From Diaporthe sp. PMI_573 (lineage: Eukaryota; Ascomycota; Sordariomycetes; Diaporthales; Diaporthaceae): DNA of 64,000 nt. The position numbers and the translations under genes were made by a program. The stretch spans positions 124,001-188,000 of the forward strand of contig JAJTUP010000036.1 in the NCBI GenBank assembly GCA_021399435.1. The letters are read 5' to 3'. Position 1 is the stretch's first letter. Every line of letters begins with the position of its first letter. A model generated the notes under the pieces. The model worked only from the letters and a program-made list of their open reading frames with translations, made no database searches and was not told where the DNA came from. Shown piece after piece: positions 1-12,590 of this stretch.

Positions 1-2367
1 TCTGGAACTTTACCGACGGAGTGGGCAAGATTTCACCTTTTCTTGCAACGTTGATCGCAAACGAGCGCGACTTGCCAGAGGCGCCTTCATGCTTCCAGAT
101 CAGAATGGGCGGCTGCAAGGGCGTCGTCGTCCCGTGGCCTGACGTCCCGCCCAGCGAGGTCCATGTTCGACCTTCTCAAGAGAAGTTCAAAGCCGTATAC
201 AATGGCCTCGAGATCATAAAGACCTCTGCGTTCTCTCATGCCACTCTCAATAAGCAGGTGATACCTGTTCTAGTCGCTCTTGGTGTGGAAAAGTCCGTCT
301 TCGTCAGCATGCTCGATAGTGAGCTCAGAGAGTACGAAGAAGCTTTGGCTGATTCCATGAGGGCTGGTGAACTCCTTCGATCTCAAGTCGATGAAAATCA
401 AACGACATTGACCATGGCAGAGATGGTAGACACATTCATGGACTCTGAGGAGCCATTCCTTTGGACCTTGCTACGCTTGTGGAAGTGCTGGATACTGAAG
501 AGACTGAAGCAAAAATTCGCCATCAGTGTCAAGAACAGCGCCATGGTATTCGGCATTGTCGACGAGATCGGTGTGCTGAGAGGTCACTCTCGAGCCACCG
601 AAGGCAGGAGGGACAACAATATCGAGTTGCTTCCACAAATATTCCTCCAAGTCCCTATCGAGGGCAGCGATGGTAGGAGTACGACCAACTATGAGGTCGT
701 CACTGGGCTTTGTGTCGTCGGCCGCAACCCATCGCTTCATCCTGGAGATGTGCGAGTGGTTCAGGCAGTAGACGCTCCTGAGCTGCGACATCTGAAGAAC
801 GTTGTCGTCTTCCCAAAGACTGGAGACAGGGATATTCCAAGCATGTGTTCTGGAGGTGATATGGACGGGGACGACTACTTCGTCTACTGGGACGAGCGAC
901 TCATCCCACTGGAGTGGTATCATCCGCCCCTGGATCACGACGCAGAATCCTCCACTCCAGGGCTGGACAAGCCGGAGGACGTGGCAATCGAGGACGTCAC
1001 TAGGTTCTTTGCCCAGTACATGAAGAATGACTCCCTTGGCCGCATCGCCACTGCGCATTTTGCCCTAGCAGACCGATTACCGGGGGGTGTCAAGAACCCC
1101 AAATGTAAGCAGGTCGCGGTGTCCTCATTCTTGGCAGAGCAGACTGACAATTCGTGTAGGCATTGAACTTGCCAAGCTCCACTCCAAAGCTGTCGACTAT
1201 ATCAAGTCTGGCAAACCCGCAGTCATGCAGAGGCACCTTCAACCTCGAGCATGGCCGCATTGGTTGGAAAGGGACAAGAAGTCATACCACTCCTACACAG
1301 CACTGGGCCAGATTTATGACCGGATCAAGATAGAGGAATTCCACGCGGCTTACGAAATGTCTTTCGACGCGCGCATTCTGTCGCGTTATCAGTTGGAGCA
1401 AGACACGCTGGATAAGGCCGGCGAGATCAAAGTCGCATATGACATAGCCATGCGCCGGCTCATGGGACAGCACGAGGTACCTGTCACCGAGTTCGAAATA
1501 TGGTCCACTTTCATCCTCTCCAAGCCTCGAGTGGGGAGCGATTACAAGCTCCAAGAGAATGTTGGGCGGGAGATGGCCGCACTCAAGGAGCGTTTCCGAG
1601 CAGAGTGCATGGCGGCTGTGACTGGGAGCACTCAGACGCAAGGTTTCACGATTTCCAGCACCATGGTCAACCTCGAGAAGCTCGACCGATTCGTGGCAGC
1701 CATGTACACTGTCACCCACAGCGAGGTAAGAGCCGCCGCCAGGGAGCGATCAATGTCAAAGCCGGATCATGAAGGTGGACCAGAGGAGGCTCAGACGCCA
1801 TTAATCAGCTTCCCTTGGCTTTTCCATCGCGAGCTTGCCCGTGTGGCATTGGGACGAGGCGGCGACGTGCGGCCATTACAGGTCAGCGGTGGAGACCTGG
1901 CGATTGATGATGGGGAATTGGGCATCCTGGGCAATACAGTGCCATCCGATGCTGTTGATCTGGAGGGAGAGACACAACTGCCTCTTCATGATGTACAGTC
2001 GAAGAAGGGAGGCAACGCAACTGAAAGAGGAGACAGTGCTGGTGACGGGGAAACCGGCGGGGACTGTGTTCGTACATCGGGAGGCCAAGTCGTCCATCGT
2101 GGTCAGATGTTGACCTTATTCACGGAAACCGGCGAGCAGGTCGATACCCATCACAACACCACCGCTCAGATCTTGCCGACAGCTCGCAGCATCTCGAACA
2201 ATTCCCTGGTGCCAGACGACAGCACTGGGAGTTCTGCTCCTGCCTCGCCTCGGTCCGAGCGTAGATCGGAGGAAGAGGATGAGTGTTTTGAATTTGAGGA
2301 GGTTGGCGACGCTGGTCATGAGGAGGAGGATGCCCTGGAGATTTTGGCAAGGAAGATGGGCATGTGA
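1..2367 (+). CDS. RNA-dependent RNA polymerase of RNA silencing (5' end missing)
   Basis: Cellular RdRP that copies single-stranded RNA into dsRNA for quelling, meiotic silencing or siRNA amplification. The reading frame is open from base 3, so the gene starts before the window; 769 codons are visible. Exons run 3-1104 and 1160-2364, with a 55 bp intron at 1105-1159; the join gives ...NPKC-IELAKLHSKAVDY, a conserved RdRP segment. An FTDGVG motif sits at the left edge. The catalytic loop reads CSGGDMDGDDYF, with the DxDGD metal-binding aspartates at 858-872. The C-terminal 150 or so residues are poorly conserved, Ser/Thr/Gly-rich and end in a strongly acidic stretch (SEEEDECFEFEE). That tail is not needed for the fold and may be lineage-specific. 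The catalytic residues are intact, so the gene is probably active. Which paralogue class (QDE-1, SAD-1 or RRP-3 type) cannot be told from this part. Confidence 0.93.
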
Positions 2368-3057
2368 GGGAAGAGAACCCTTTTTGGCACGAGATTGAAG
2401 CTCGCGGTGACTTGGGGAGCTGAGACATACATGAATAGAGGGTCACGCTACCCGAGGTAGCTTAGCTTACAGTACATAGTTAAGGTACGGCACTTAAGCG
2501 CGGACCAGGGTCTCCGCTGTTCCCCAAAGCTTCCTAGAGTCCAAGGAATGTGGCGTCGACAGGCTAACACGATGCTCTTCTAGAATCTTCAACAGGCTAA
2601 TCATCCTACTTTCCTTTCTTTGACAACATCCACTTAGGGCGATGAGCGATTTGATCAGTTGATATAGCGGGTGACGATATCCCATCACATGCAGATGCAG
2701 TAGCCCACCAGCCCACATGCAAGATGGAAACCTCTCCCGGAACGCCGTCCCGCTCGATCCCTTTTGGCACGGACGAACATGATGGCACCGTCTCCCAGCT
2801 GACACCCGACGCCTCCCTTGGGTGGGCTACACTGGACTGGGGTGGACTCGACTGGAATCTATTGAAATACCGGCGCGTGTTCGCTTATCCCTTTCTTCAA
2901 TAGACTTACTATCTCCTTTCCCCTGCGCGACAGCATGATGGACTCTCGCGCCATCCCGTCCTTCCTCTACACGACCGTACACTCCCAGCAGAAAAAGGCT
3001 GCCAGCTTTCAGCTCTTCATGTTGCCCCTTTAGTTACCTGGCATCGTCGTGTGGTAC
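2368..3057. other. Intergenic: RdRP 3' flank and mannosyltransferase promoter
   Basis: No credible ORF. The part before 3,058 is pyrimidine-rich in places, as expected for a fungal 5' leader. An in-frame TAG at 3,031 closes the mannosyltransferase frame upstream, so its start must be at 3,058 or later. Confidence 0.6.
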
Positions 3058-5242
3058 ATGATAACACCTCCTATACACGATCCCCTGAACATGGGCGTAT
3101 TATTCTCACCCCCTGACTCGCCTTTGAAAGAAGGCCGGACCCTTCTGCCCTGGAAAGGGACCTCAAGGTCGGCTCGCAGGAAGCAGCGGTTGTTCTGGTT
3201 GATATGTCCACTATTTTTGACCCTGGGCTTGATATATGTGTTTTATCCATATTCTCGGGAACCAACAATCGTACTGCCGCCGCAGAATGTCGCCCCTCGC
3301 GTGGAGGAGAACATAACATCGGAGGCGGTGGCTCCAGCTGACGCGAGCTTCGGGGACGATGGCGATGAGCTCGACCACAGCATTTCATCCGAGCTGGTGG
3401 ATCAGACGTTTCTCGGCGGGCAAGATCGTGATGGACCCAGGACTTATGCCAAGCGTCCGGGCCGCGGACAAGCCAAGAAGAATAAGGATGTTGTACCCGT
3501 CAAAGACTTCGACGAGGCTTTCAGACGGGTTGTCAACCTTTTGCCCAGCGAGCTGGAGGTCCGCGGCCTTCTACAGCCGCTGGACGGGATGACGGGAGAG
3601 GCACACCTCCGAGAACTCGGAGTCCGCACACGCAGATACAAAAAGTACCTGGAGGCCTGGGAGGACCTGCACCTGGTGCCCGACTCCGAAGGCGGCACCT
3701 ACATCCGCGACGACGTGATCCAGTACATCCACGAGCAACATCGCACCGCCAGCGAGCAGGACGGCAGCAACGACCTGGCCGAGACGATCCACGCGTACGA
3801 GTCGTACCGCCAGCTGCTGGTCCAGCTCAGCGAGCTGCTCTTCCCCTTCACGGCGCCGTACTTCCCGGATCACATGACGCTCCGCTCGCACATCCAGAAG
3901 GGCGGCCGGGGCATCGCGCTCACGGCTGGCAACGACCAGGTCGCGTACCTGCTCACGCAGATCCCCATCTTGCGCAGGCTCGGGTGCGACCTGCCCATCG
4001 AGGTTTTGTACGCCAGCGACGCCGACCTGAACCGCGACTCCAGGCAGGACCTCGAGGACCTCGAGGGCGTGGTGACGCGGGACATCGGGGGCATGGTCCG
4101 CGACAAGGGCTGGAAGCTCGCGGGCTGGGCCATCAAGCCTTTCGCCATCCTGCTGTCCAGCTTCCGGGAGGTCATCTGTAAGTGCAGGCTTTTGCTCGAT
4201 GCGGTGACGTGTCCCTTGCATGATCGTCTAGATATCGTTAGCTTGGGATTGCAAAGCATACTAACAGACAACAACCAAAATAACAGTCATCGATTCAGAT
4301 AGCTTCTTCTTCCGGAACCCTGAGGTGATGTTCGACGATCCTGGATACGTCAAGACGGGGGCGTTGTTCTTTCGGGACCGCCTGATCATGCCAGAACTCA
4401 GGAGGAGCTGGCTGCAGACGGTCCTCCCTCAGCCCGTTTCGAGGAACGTCAAGCAGAGCAGGCTATGGACAGGTGACAGTGGCCATCAGCAGGAGAGCGG
4501 TGTGCTGGTCGTTGACACGTACAGGCATTTCATGGCAATGCTTCTTGTCACCAGGATGAACGGGCCCGACCGGGATGGGAACCGGGATGACAAAAAGGTC
4601 GGAGTTTACGACATGGTATATGGTGAGTTTATCCAAGACCAGCCGTGCTTTCTTTCATGAAATAGACTCTGACCCCCACCCTCAGGCGACAAGGAAACCT
4701 TCTGGCTGGGTTTCGAACTGGTCGGCGACACAGATTACGTCTTCCACCAAGGCGACGCAGGAACCCTGGGCGTGATGAAGACACGCGAGGAAATGGAACA
4801 AGAAAAGGCTAAACTCCCGCACTGGGCGATCCTCGACAACAGCACCGACTCTGAGTTCGACCCAGAACTCTACCCAGAATTCGACGCCGAGGACGAGATC
4901 AGCCCCCCCGCCGCCACCCCGTCGCCCGGCCCGCTGCCGAGCCGGCGGATGTGCTCGCCGCAGCTGCTGCACCTGGACCTGGAGGGCAAGCCGTTCTGGT
5001 TCAACGGCGGGCTGGTAAGGAACAAGTTCCTGGAGCGGCGGCAGTGGAAGTTCGGCACGTTCGACAGCTACCTCATCGAGCCGCGCGACGTGCGCGAGCC
5101 TGGCGCCTGGATCCTCGGCGAGGGCAACATGTGCTGCCTGACCACGGACAACCACCTGTACGGCCTCCTGACGGCGGCCGAGAAGGAGCTGATCGACGAG
5201 ATGATCGCGCAGGCGAGGAGCATGGGCATCGCGCGCGAGTAG
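3058..5242 (+). CDS. MNN1-family alpha-1,3-mannosyltransferase, type II Golgi membrane protein
   Basis: Adds mannose from GDP-mannose to N- or O-linked glycans in the Golgi. Exons 3058-4177, 4287-4622 and 4686-5242 (introns 109 and 63 bp) give 670 aa. A short basic cytosolic tail (SARRKQR) is followed by one membrane anchor at about residues 45-65 (LFWLICPLFLTLGLIYVF), then a stem and a luminal catalytic domain. The first intron join restores EVIFIDSDSFFF; the DSD there is the metal and nucleotide-sugar binding DxD motif. Further family blocks are GRGIALTAGNDQ, YVKTGALFFRDR, the WLGFELVGD region and LCLTTDN-type C-terminal sequence (here MCCLTTDNHLYG). Two in-frame ATGs are possible starts, 3,058 and 3,091; the second would give 659 aa and still keep the anchor. 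A proline-rich insert lies near 4,905-4,950. Family assignment is firm, exact linkage specificity is inference. Confidence 0.9.
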
Positions 5243-5632
5243 GGTTATGTGGCCTGCCTCCCTCGGAGGCAAAGTTGGGATTAATTGGGTCTAATGCTGC
5301 ATGGCGTGTGTGCTAAAAAAGAATGAATAGTTCAAGTATTGATACATTAGAATTGTTAAGATTCCGCAAGTTCCTGGCGCATGACTTCTGCGGGGCGATC
5401 ACGCTCCCTGGTTGTTGGTGATGGTGCACACAAGTCGCCTGCGTTGACTGCAGAGCCTTGCGAGCAGGTATATGTGCTTCTTCCTGAGCCCAACAACGCG
5501 AGTTTGTCATGAGATGGTCTCAAGAATCGTGCAGCGTCAACTTATACGAAAGGTCAACTACCTGACCTGAATATCTGATATTGGGTTTTGGAGCTCGAGC
5601 TACCATATTGAATCGTCGTTCAGCCCACCAAA
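5243..5632. other. Intergenic, no gene seen
   Basis: About 390 bp between the mannosyltransferase stop and the first ATG of the broken C2H2 gene. No ORF or repeat worth reporting. Confidence 0.5.
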
Positions 5633-7626
5633 ATGGCATCAGTTGACATCGAGACAGCGAGAGACTCGGTCACAGCAGTCTCGGATCCTCATGCCCCAGG
5701 GCCATCTGGTCAATCCTGCCAAACAAATAGAGATGCTGGTCACCCGGTGAGATAAAGAAGTGCTGGTGCCGACGACGGTATCCGATCACGTCAGCTCAGC
5801 CACGAAACATACTCCAGCAAGCAAATTTCTGCCGGTATACACTCGGACAAGACCTTGCCCTCAGCTTCTCACTCTTCCACATTTTCGTCACCTTTGCCTT
5901 TAGGTAGGGTCAGTTTTGGTACTTCACTTGAATAGACTTTCGTGGATCGAATCCTGTCATGGAGTGTAGCAGTTGCTCCGGGTGACTTTGGTGGTCTCAA
6001 TCAAGAGGCCGTCCCCGGAGAAATGTCAGACGTGTCTGAAGGTGAAAGTTTTGAGACATACTCGAATTCTGAGAGCCTTCACTCACCAGTTCTATCGTTG
6101 AATCACGCCGGAACATTCTAATCGACAGAACAGTCTATTGGATTTTCAGGTGGATAGAATCGAGGCTTGGTGTGCTCGTCTTCCAGGCACATGGTACGTG
6201 CGAGGAGGGTCCTCGGGCCTCTTCTTGGTCGCAGGCTGAGACTTGCGACTCAACTGATGGACCGAGTCGGAAGAAGCTAGAGGGGTACGGCAAAGTTGGA
6301 CACACTCCGGACGATGGATACAGGGACGACGAGGGTTATGTGCCGCCGCCATCCCGAGGCTTCGGTGCTAGAGAGGACGAGGAGACTGTTGAATTTGCAT
6401 GCCCGTTCTCGAAGCATAATTCGCGGAGATTTGGTCAAATTCGGAATTGCTCAACCTCCGGCTGGAAGGCAATATTCCGACTCAATTAAGTATGCCAGTC
6501 GCAGACTCAAGATACCTCGCTGGTCATGACTAATGTTTCGCTCAGTTACATTTGTATCGGTGCCATCGATCACTATTGTTTTAATGCATACGATGCCGCA
6601 TGAAACTTCAAATCATCCGAGAAGCTCTTGGAGCATAGCCAAGCAGACATAGCGTGCAAAGCCGTGGAAGATGATTCTGGCCAAGAAGGGATTACCCACG
6701 AGCAACTCATGAAACCGAAATCGAGGGAGAGAAACAGGGAGGTGAGCTCTGAACATAACAAGTGGATAAACATGTGAAAGATCTTGTTCCCTCACGACTA
6801 TCTGATCCCATCGCCATATAAGTGTCTTGCAGTTCAATGAGGGTTGGATCATATGCTGATTGTTGGTCTTATGTAGACTTATAAGGTGATAACTCGGGGA
6901 AGGGCCAAGAGTCACTCCTGAATGCCCCGAAAGAGCACGTAGGTAGGGAGCTGCCGCGACTGATACGACCCTCGACTCGAAGAGACCGTAGACGCCACCA
7001 TCCGTGAGGCGCTGGGACCTGACATTGCTAGAAGGATTAGTGCGCGATGTCTTCGCGCAGGTTCTCAACACGTTCCCCCAGCAGACACCTAAAACTTCAA
7101 CGACTAGTATGTCCGTTGATGAGTCCGAGAGGTTAGCATCCCCAGGGCCAGACACGTATTCACAGCTTGCACTTCTGGGAAGTGATGATGTTGCCTTGTA
7201 CAATGTGCCTACCTTTGGTAACTACTGAACAAACACCTCAGCGGCCTGGGCGTCGTCCCAAGAGGCAGGGATTGGACAGCCAGAGAGTAGCCAGCAAGCG
7301 AGTCAACGCATTAACTAACAGCGAGTCTCTCAAGTGGCAACTGGAGCTCGGCAATCCGACTGAGACGGACTCGAGACCCTCCGCCCTTCTTTCTGCGAAC
7401 AAAACGTCGTGTTTCAAACCCAATTCGATGGATATCACAATTGAGGGCCCCAGTCTGAGTGATTTGTTCAACTTTTGACGACTTCCACGACGAGTACGCC
7501 GCGTGGCTCAGAATGTCCGACGAGGGGACTAGTCATGCGGACTCGGGTTACTTCAGCTTGCGGTCCGTGGGAAGCATGGACGATGTGATTGGGAAGGGGA
7601 AAGGGAAGGATGTTGTGAGAGATTAA
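5633..7626 (+). pseudogene. Broken fungal C2H2-type zinc-finger gene
   Basis: Reading pieces together shows a recognisable ascomycete family: a Ser/Pro/Gly-rich N-terminus, GPSRKKL, then the FACPFxKHNxRR block (about 6,390-6,430), a second block with KLLEHSQADIAC, a QEGIT segment, ILFPHD and IPSPY (about 6,610-6,820), a REALGPDI segment near 7,000 and a C-terminus with DSGYFSLRS ending in TAA at 7,624-7,626. It is dead: the first zinc-finger block runs into a stop after FRLN (6,487-6,489), in-frame TGA codons occur at 6,601-6,603 and 6,775-6,777, and the 3' part needs frame changes near 7,000 and 7,470. The TGA at 6,775 stands where relatives usually have Arg, fitting CGA to TGA. A first exon at 5,633-5,748 and an intron to about 5,936 are plausible but not certain. 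Function of intact members is not established. Confidence 0.75.
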
Positions 7627-8972
7627 AACCAGTGACCCTGATACGACGGACGCTTGGTAGAGGCTTCAATCCAAAATGGTTTGGTTGAGTAATTACTGCC
7701 TATACCTCCTCGATTCGAAACTTGCAGACAAAAATAGAAATTATGCATAATATTCGATGGTGTGGAGGAGATTACTCAATTTTGCTCGCTCTGACATGAT
7801 ATGGTAGGTCATCCCATGGTATCTAAGTCAACAGCAGAGTATGCAATGGTGGTTTGGGCCATGGTGAGTTATCCCGTGATCAATAAATGTACTACAGCAG
7901 GCTATCCTACGTCCTGAATATCCCGTACTTGGTTATCCAGTACTCCAGGTGGCAAGAACGTTGTCGTATAGTAGGCCATCCCATGAGAATGAACTACTCG
8001 ACACCGACATCAAAGATGCCCGGAGGCTATGTAGTGGACTTATGGGACTATACTCTGGCTTAGTTCGCCATCGTGTTTGTCCTCGTTTAAGTTCTGTCTG
8101 TGACGTGGTTATCACCCAATGCTGACGGTGGCGTACGGGGACAACAAGACATCACCCGAGGGCCGAAACCAGAATCTCGGGAGCGGATCAGAGCCGCGCG
8201 GCCCCAGGTAGGGAAATATAGCAGTTACAATGGGGCTGACCAGCCTGGAACGAGCCAGGCATACCTCCTGGCTGATATGCAAATCCGTCTAGAGTCAACG
8301 CGTGTATGCAGTCTAGTTGTAACGCTGCGGTCAAAATGGGTTTTCTCGTCAGGGTCTCGTGATGAGGGAGTAGTTCTCGGACCGGGTTTCGCCGACTGTG
8401 GCTATCTAAATCCCCGTGATTGTCGAGTGTTGGAAGTAAAGATCTCGGACTCGCGTCCTGCGAGTGCCGAGAAATGCGACACTTTCGACCCGAGGATCGT
8501 AAGATGTGCTGGACACGTCGCATCCCTGAGGGCCCGAGCCCGAGGCGAGGGTCTCGGGGCCAGCCGATGATTGGATGCGGTCCTATTGGTTGGTTGGGCT
8601 TGCGCGATATATTTGCAATCTGTACTGTGTATAGAAATGTCACCCAAGTCCGAATGGCCTTGAGGCTGCTGTAGTGAAAGCCCGGCTATCGCTCGCGTTT
8701 TGAGAACGGGACTTCGGCCACCGGGCTCTGTGAATTCGGGTCTTGGAAACGGCTCAGAGTAACGCCCGAGTATGACGGCTCCTGCTGAGTTATGCAACTC
8801 CCTTGATAGCGTCCAAGTCTTTGTGACCGACGATCAAGATTTTTAACACTCGGTGCCTAGAAACATTAGAACATTTAAGCATGGTATTTACAGGCGGAAC
8901 AAACCGCTTCCTCGGTTGGCTCGGGACAACTCTTGAATAATAATATTGTATTTTTGGACGGCTTCCACAACA
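7627..8972. other. Intergenic with a loose TATCCCGTG-like repeat cluster
   Basis: No coding signal. Between 7,805 and 7,985 a degenerate motif around TATCCCGTG or CATCCCATG occurs six times (near 7,808, 7,869, 7,903, 7,919, 7,933 and 7,976). The rest, up to the tRNA, is GC-rich at 8,350-8,790 with purine-pyrimidine runs such as CCCGAGCCCGAGG. Nothing there identifies a transposon. Confidence 0.4.
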
Positions 8973-9044
8973 GGACCGTTGGCCCAATGGCAAGGCGTCT
9001 GACTACGAATCAGGAGATTGCAGGTTCGATCCCTGCACGGTTCA
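8973..9044 (+). tRNA. tRNA-Arg (anticodon ACG)
   Basis: A complete 72-nt cloverleaf can be folded. The acceptor stem pairs GGACCGT with ACGGTTC (one G-T), followed by discriminator A at 9,044. The D arm is GCCC/AATGGCAA/GGC. The anticodon stem-loop is TCTGA-CTACGAA-TCAGG with anticodon ACG, which reads arginine CGN codons after A34-to-inosine editing. The T arm is GCAGG-TTCGATC-CCTGC and matches the B-box consensus. There is no intron. A short T-run (TTCTTTTG) starts a few bases downstream and can serve as the RNA polymerase III terminator; a longer T-run follows at about 9,099-9,110. Confidence 0.94.
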
Positions 9045-11086
9045 TCCTTCTTTTGTCTTTACCTCATACCCTCCCGCTGTGGCGATGAGGTCTGAGATGT
9101 TTTTTTTTTGTTTTTGAATTACTGTTTTCGGTGTCCGGGTGGCCCGTACAGACAATAACCTAGTCTCTGCACCTAAGCACCGGTTGACTCGGCAGCTACT
9201 GATGTAAGCCACAACTGGTACGTCGCGCAGCATATGAGGATAGAGCCTTACATCTAAGCGAAGCAAATTTGACTAATTGATGGCACAAAGTACTTGTTCT
9301 TTCGTTACACTTCTGTAGCTTGGCCCTGCCGTCTTTGAATGTTTGCATCGCTTGTCGTCTGTGATCCAAGCTTGGCGTGGCTGACGTGATGCTTTTTGTT
9401 ATTGCATTAGCAGATTCAGGACATATACATATATCGCTCTCCATGGCTCTCTATCTCATACTGGATTGCATGGGTCGACCTCCTGTGAACCGTCTCGATG
9501 ATCTCCACGTAATGTTCTGGAGTGCTCCCAGCGTACGTTGTACTGAGGGATGATATTTGACTCACTTACAATCACACATTCACAATGGAAAGCTCGCAGC
9601 ATGTTCTACTCATGTTCTGTTTGGTCTTTCCTGTTATTCCATTCTAGACGTGCAGCAACATTCAATTCCCGAACAACCGTTGGGGACATCGCAAGCTGTA
9701 CGGCTGTCAATAAGCTACATGCGTAATGTCGTAAGACGTGGGCATGAATTTCAGTGGCGTTTCACCATGGATATCTATTGTTTCTGCCTACTCAAGTAGC
9801 CGAAGGCTTAGTATGCTGCAGCTCACCGGTCTCTTGAGATTTTGACAAAGTCAGCCCCGCCCGTGCCAGGTACGGGAAGACCGTTGAGTGGCGTGGGTGT
9901 CTTACGACGCCACATCCTGGTCGAGGTAATCTCGACCATGCAGGTCCTATCGCGAGGTAACACAGGCCTTCGGGTTACACGCTCGGGTATGTTGTTGTAC
10001 TTGTACTCTGAGGTACTATTGCTCGTCACTGGATATATCCCCATCCCTGCCTCGCGACCCCCCCACATACACAAGCTACCGTGCTCAGATGACACAATGT
10101 GGCTGGAGTGAATAGAGACAAATTGAGGAAGAGGTGCCACGATTGGCTATCAAATTTCTTTGTGTCAACTGCAACTGTGAAACCGTTTCGCCAAACGTAT
10201 ATGTTTTGGTGCTGAAAATTAGCCGCGCCAGAACAACCCAGATCTTGTGGAACATTGGTGTACTTTAGCCCTACAAGGTGGGTACCGGGAGAACAGCCGC
10301 AGTGAATTTACAGTGTTGGCTGTTGTTCGCAGATCCCTACCGATCGAACAGTTCGAACGGCACCTCGTCCCACGTGAAGTCATCGTGCCGATGGCTGCCC
10401 TATGGAAATGGCCCCACTCTGAGTCGATCAGATGCTAATATCTAGGATCCATGTGGTTGTTATGGGGCCATCAATCGCATCAAAATAATTTGAATTGCTA
10501 CACAGTCTAGAAAGGCACACCACACGTGCAAGAGACAAGACAGAAACCGGCAGAAGCAAGCAGACTAGGGCACACAAGACGAACATGCGTGAAATTTCTG
10601 AGCAGATTGCCGAGTGATCTCCTGAAAATCGGGCAGCATTCGCATTCTCAAAATAGTTGGCAGCTCTGGTTGTCCCCACAGCGTGCACGCGGTTAATCGC
10701 GACACATCTCATACGTCGGCTTCGCGCCCATGGTCGCGTCTTGCCAAAGCGACGCAAATTTTCTCAAGTGACCGACCTTTTCTCCTTGCCTGGTCCAACC
10801 TACCTGATGGCATCTTTCAAAATGGTTCAGATGTGTTTAAGTAGCCCAGTCCCCAGGTGAATGGTTTCCCCGCGTAAAGGAAACAGACTTGGCAGGTTTG
10901 TCAGCTTGGCGAGAAAATTTCAATGCAAATCTTCGGTGATAGGGGATACTTCTGGTGAAAAAGAGGATCATGCACAAGTATTCGCGAACGAGTGGAGCCA
11001 GTTCACTGTCAGACGACAGGGAGGGATTTGATCAGGACCCACCCGAAGACCAGGAAAGAATCAGACAACAGAAAAAGTCGTGTACC
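9045..11086. other. Intergenic, no gene seen
   Basis: Only short overlapping ORFs in all frames and no family-like protein. A T-rich run lies just after the tRNA. No repeats longer than about 20 bp were noticed. Confidence 0.5.
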
Positions 11087-12590
11087 TCAATGTGACGCGC
11101 GGTACTTCCCGACACTCAAGACTCGTGGGCCACTGAGCGCTCTGCCTATATGTGGCGAGTGCGAGCATTCATCCAGAATCAGGATTGGGGTACCGACTGT
11201 TCGCGCCTGCGAGACCATGATCGCGATGTCAGGTCCACTTCGCAACCGCTTACTATGACCAGTGGATATTTCCATCCCCATGTCTACTACAACAGATCCA
11301 GGCCTGCTGACTGGCTTGTCGTCGCTTGGCGAGGCCTTCAAAAGTTGTGGGTCGTCGCCTTCCTGGTCGGTCTCATAGACCACCGCAAAAGCCTGACTTG
11401 GACTTCCGGAAACTGTTTCCCGGGCATGATTGTACCTCTGGCCAAGGACAGTGGGGCATCCTGATATCATGATCAAACACCCACGGTTGCAGTGATGTGG
11501 TGTGGTCTGGCGAGGTGGGCCTCACCAAGATTCTCAGAACATCTCGACGGGTGCTCCAGCACCGTCTGGAATGGTGTAGTCACAACATTCGCTTCCAAGG
11601 AAATGGGTACAGAGGTATGGTATGCGTCTACTGCATGCGCTTGCCCATCTCGGCGCACACGATCGGGGCTAGGCCGATATCTACCCGTCATTGGATCGGC
11701 CGTTGCCAGCTCCAACGACAGTCAGTTCCGGCATTAAAGGCGGTGCTGCATACTGTGGTACCTCGTCGCAGCTTGATTTGGACGATCGGGATGCACATGT
11801 GTCTAAGCGGATTCCCATGCGTGAGCGCATCGACAGGCCGGACCTATCCTTCCCGAGCCGAGTCATGTCTGGACGGGATTCCAAAGTTCAATCGCCGATC
11901 AAGCGGTGACCATGACGTGTATCTGATTGGTGTCGCGGGGATTTGTTTTCAGTCTCGCAGAAAATGCAACATGAGAGGAAGATCATTTCTGGACCATCAT
12001 GAACAATGACGGAGTCCAGGTGCTCATGTTGCCATGTTCGTCTTCAGTATTGGTGTGATGAAGTGAAAGTGACGGCCTGGCGGAGGACTCGGAGCCGAGC
12101 GTGGTCAAGCAGCGCCGGGCTGCAGGGTCACCGCCGGCGCCGACCTGCTTGGGGCCGGTGGTCGTCAATAGTGATGGCTAGCTTGCCATGGAAGCCCATG
12201 CAGGTTCTTGTGAAGGGAGGCAGGGACTGAGCGGGCGGATGGAGCCCGGTTCTCGACGACAACAATCCGGGTGGAAGAGGAGCTGCAACCCTAATTCAGC
12301 CTCGTGGACATAGACGGTGGCAAGGTCAGGGGGGTCCCAGAGAATGGTGGTCCCCATAGGCGCGAAGGGGACCATGGGAGCAGCCCGTGACACCGCGGCC
12401 TTGCTTCAATCAGCTTAAGCTCGCGGTCGTGCAAAGGCGCGAGCCCGACTCCTGCATTTTCTCCAAAGTCCATCGGGCGACTAACTCCACAAATCCAGTT
12501 CAAAGTCCGATCCCGACTCCGCTCCCGGTACCGACCCCGGCGCCGGTGCCGGCCTGGCCGATGATGCTCAGGATGTCATGATTTCCCCCC
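11087..12590 (-). pseudogene. Possible coding remnants on the minus strand, unrecognised
   Basis: Several consecutive minus-strand pieces have a protein-like composition. One at about 12,440-12,590 has a Gly/Ile-rich run (GTGAGVGTGSGVGIG) followed after one stop by an amphipathic FVELVARWTLEKMQ. Another, at 11,087-11,476, has charged and mixed sequence (YETDQEGDDPQLLKASPSDDKP). They lie in different frames, are broken by stops, and match no family that I can name. This may be a heavily decayed gene, or chance. Low confidence. Confidence 0.2.

Noticed and set aside
3571..4221. 216-codon minus-strand frame inside the mannosyltransferase
   Set aside because: Val/Arg/Asp/Gln-rich antisense shadow of a GC-rich exon.
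6613..7203. 196-codon minus-strand frame inside the C2H2 remnant
   Set aside because: It is antisense to clearly recognisable family sequence on the plus strand.
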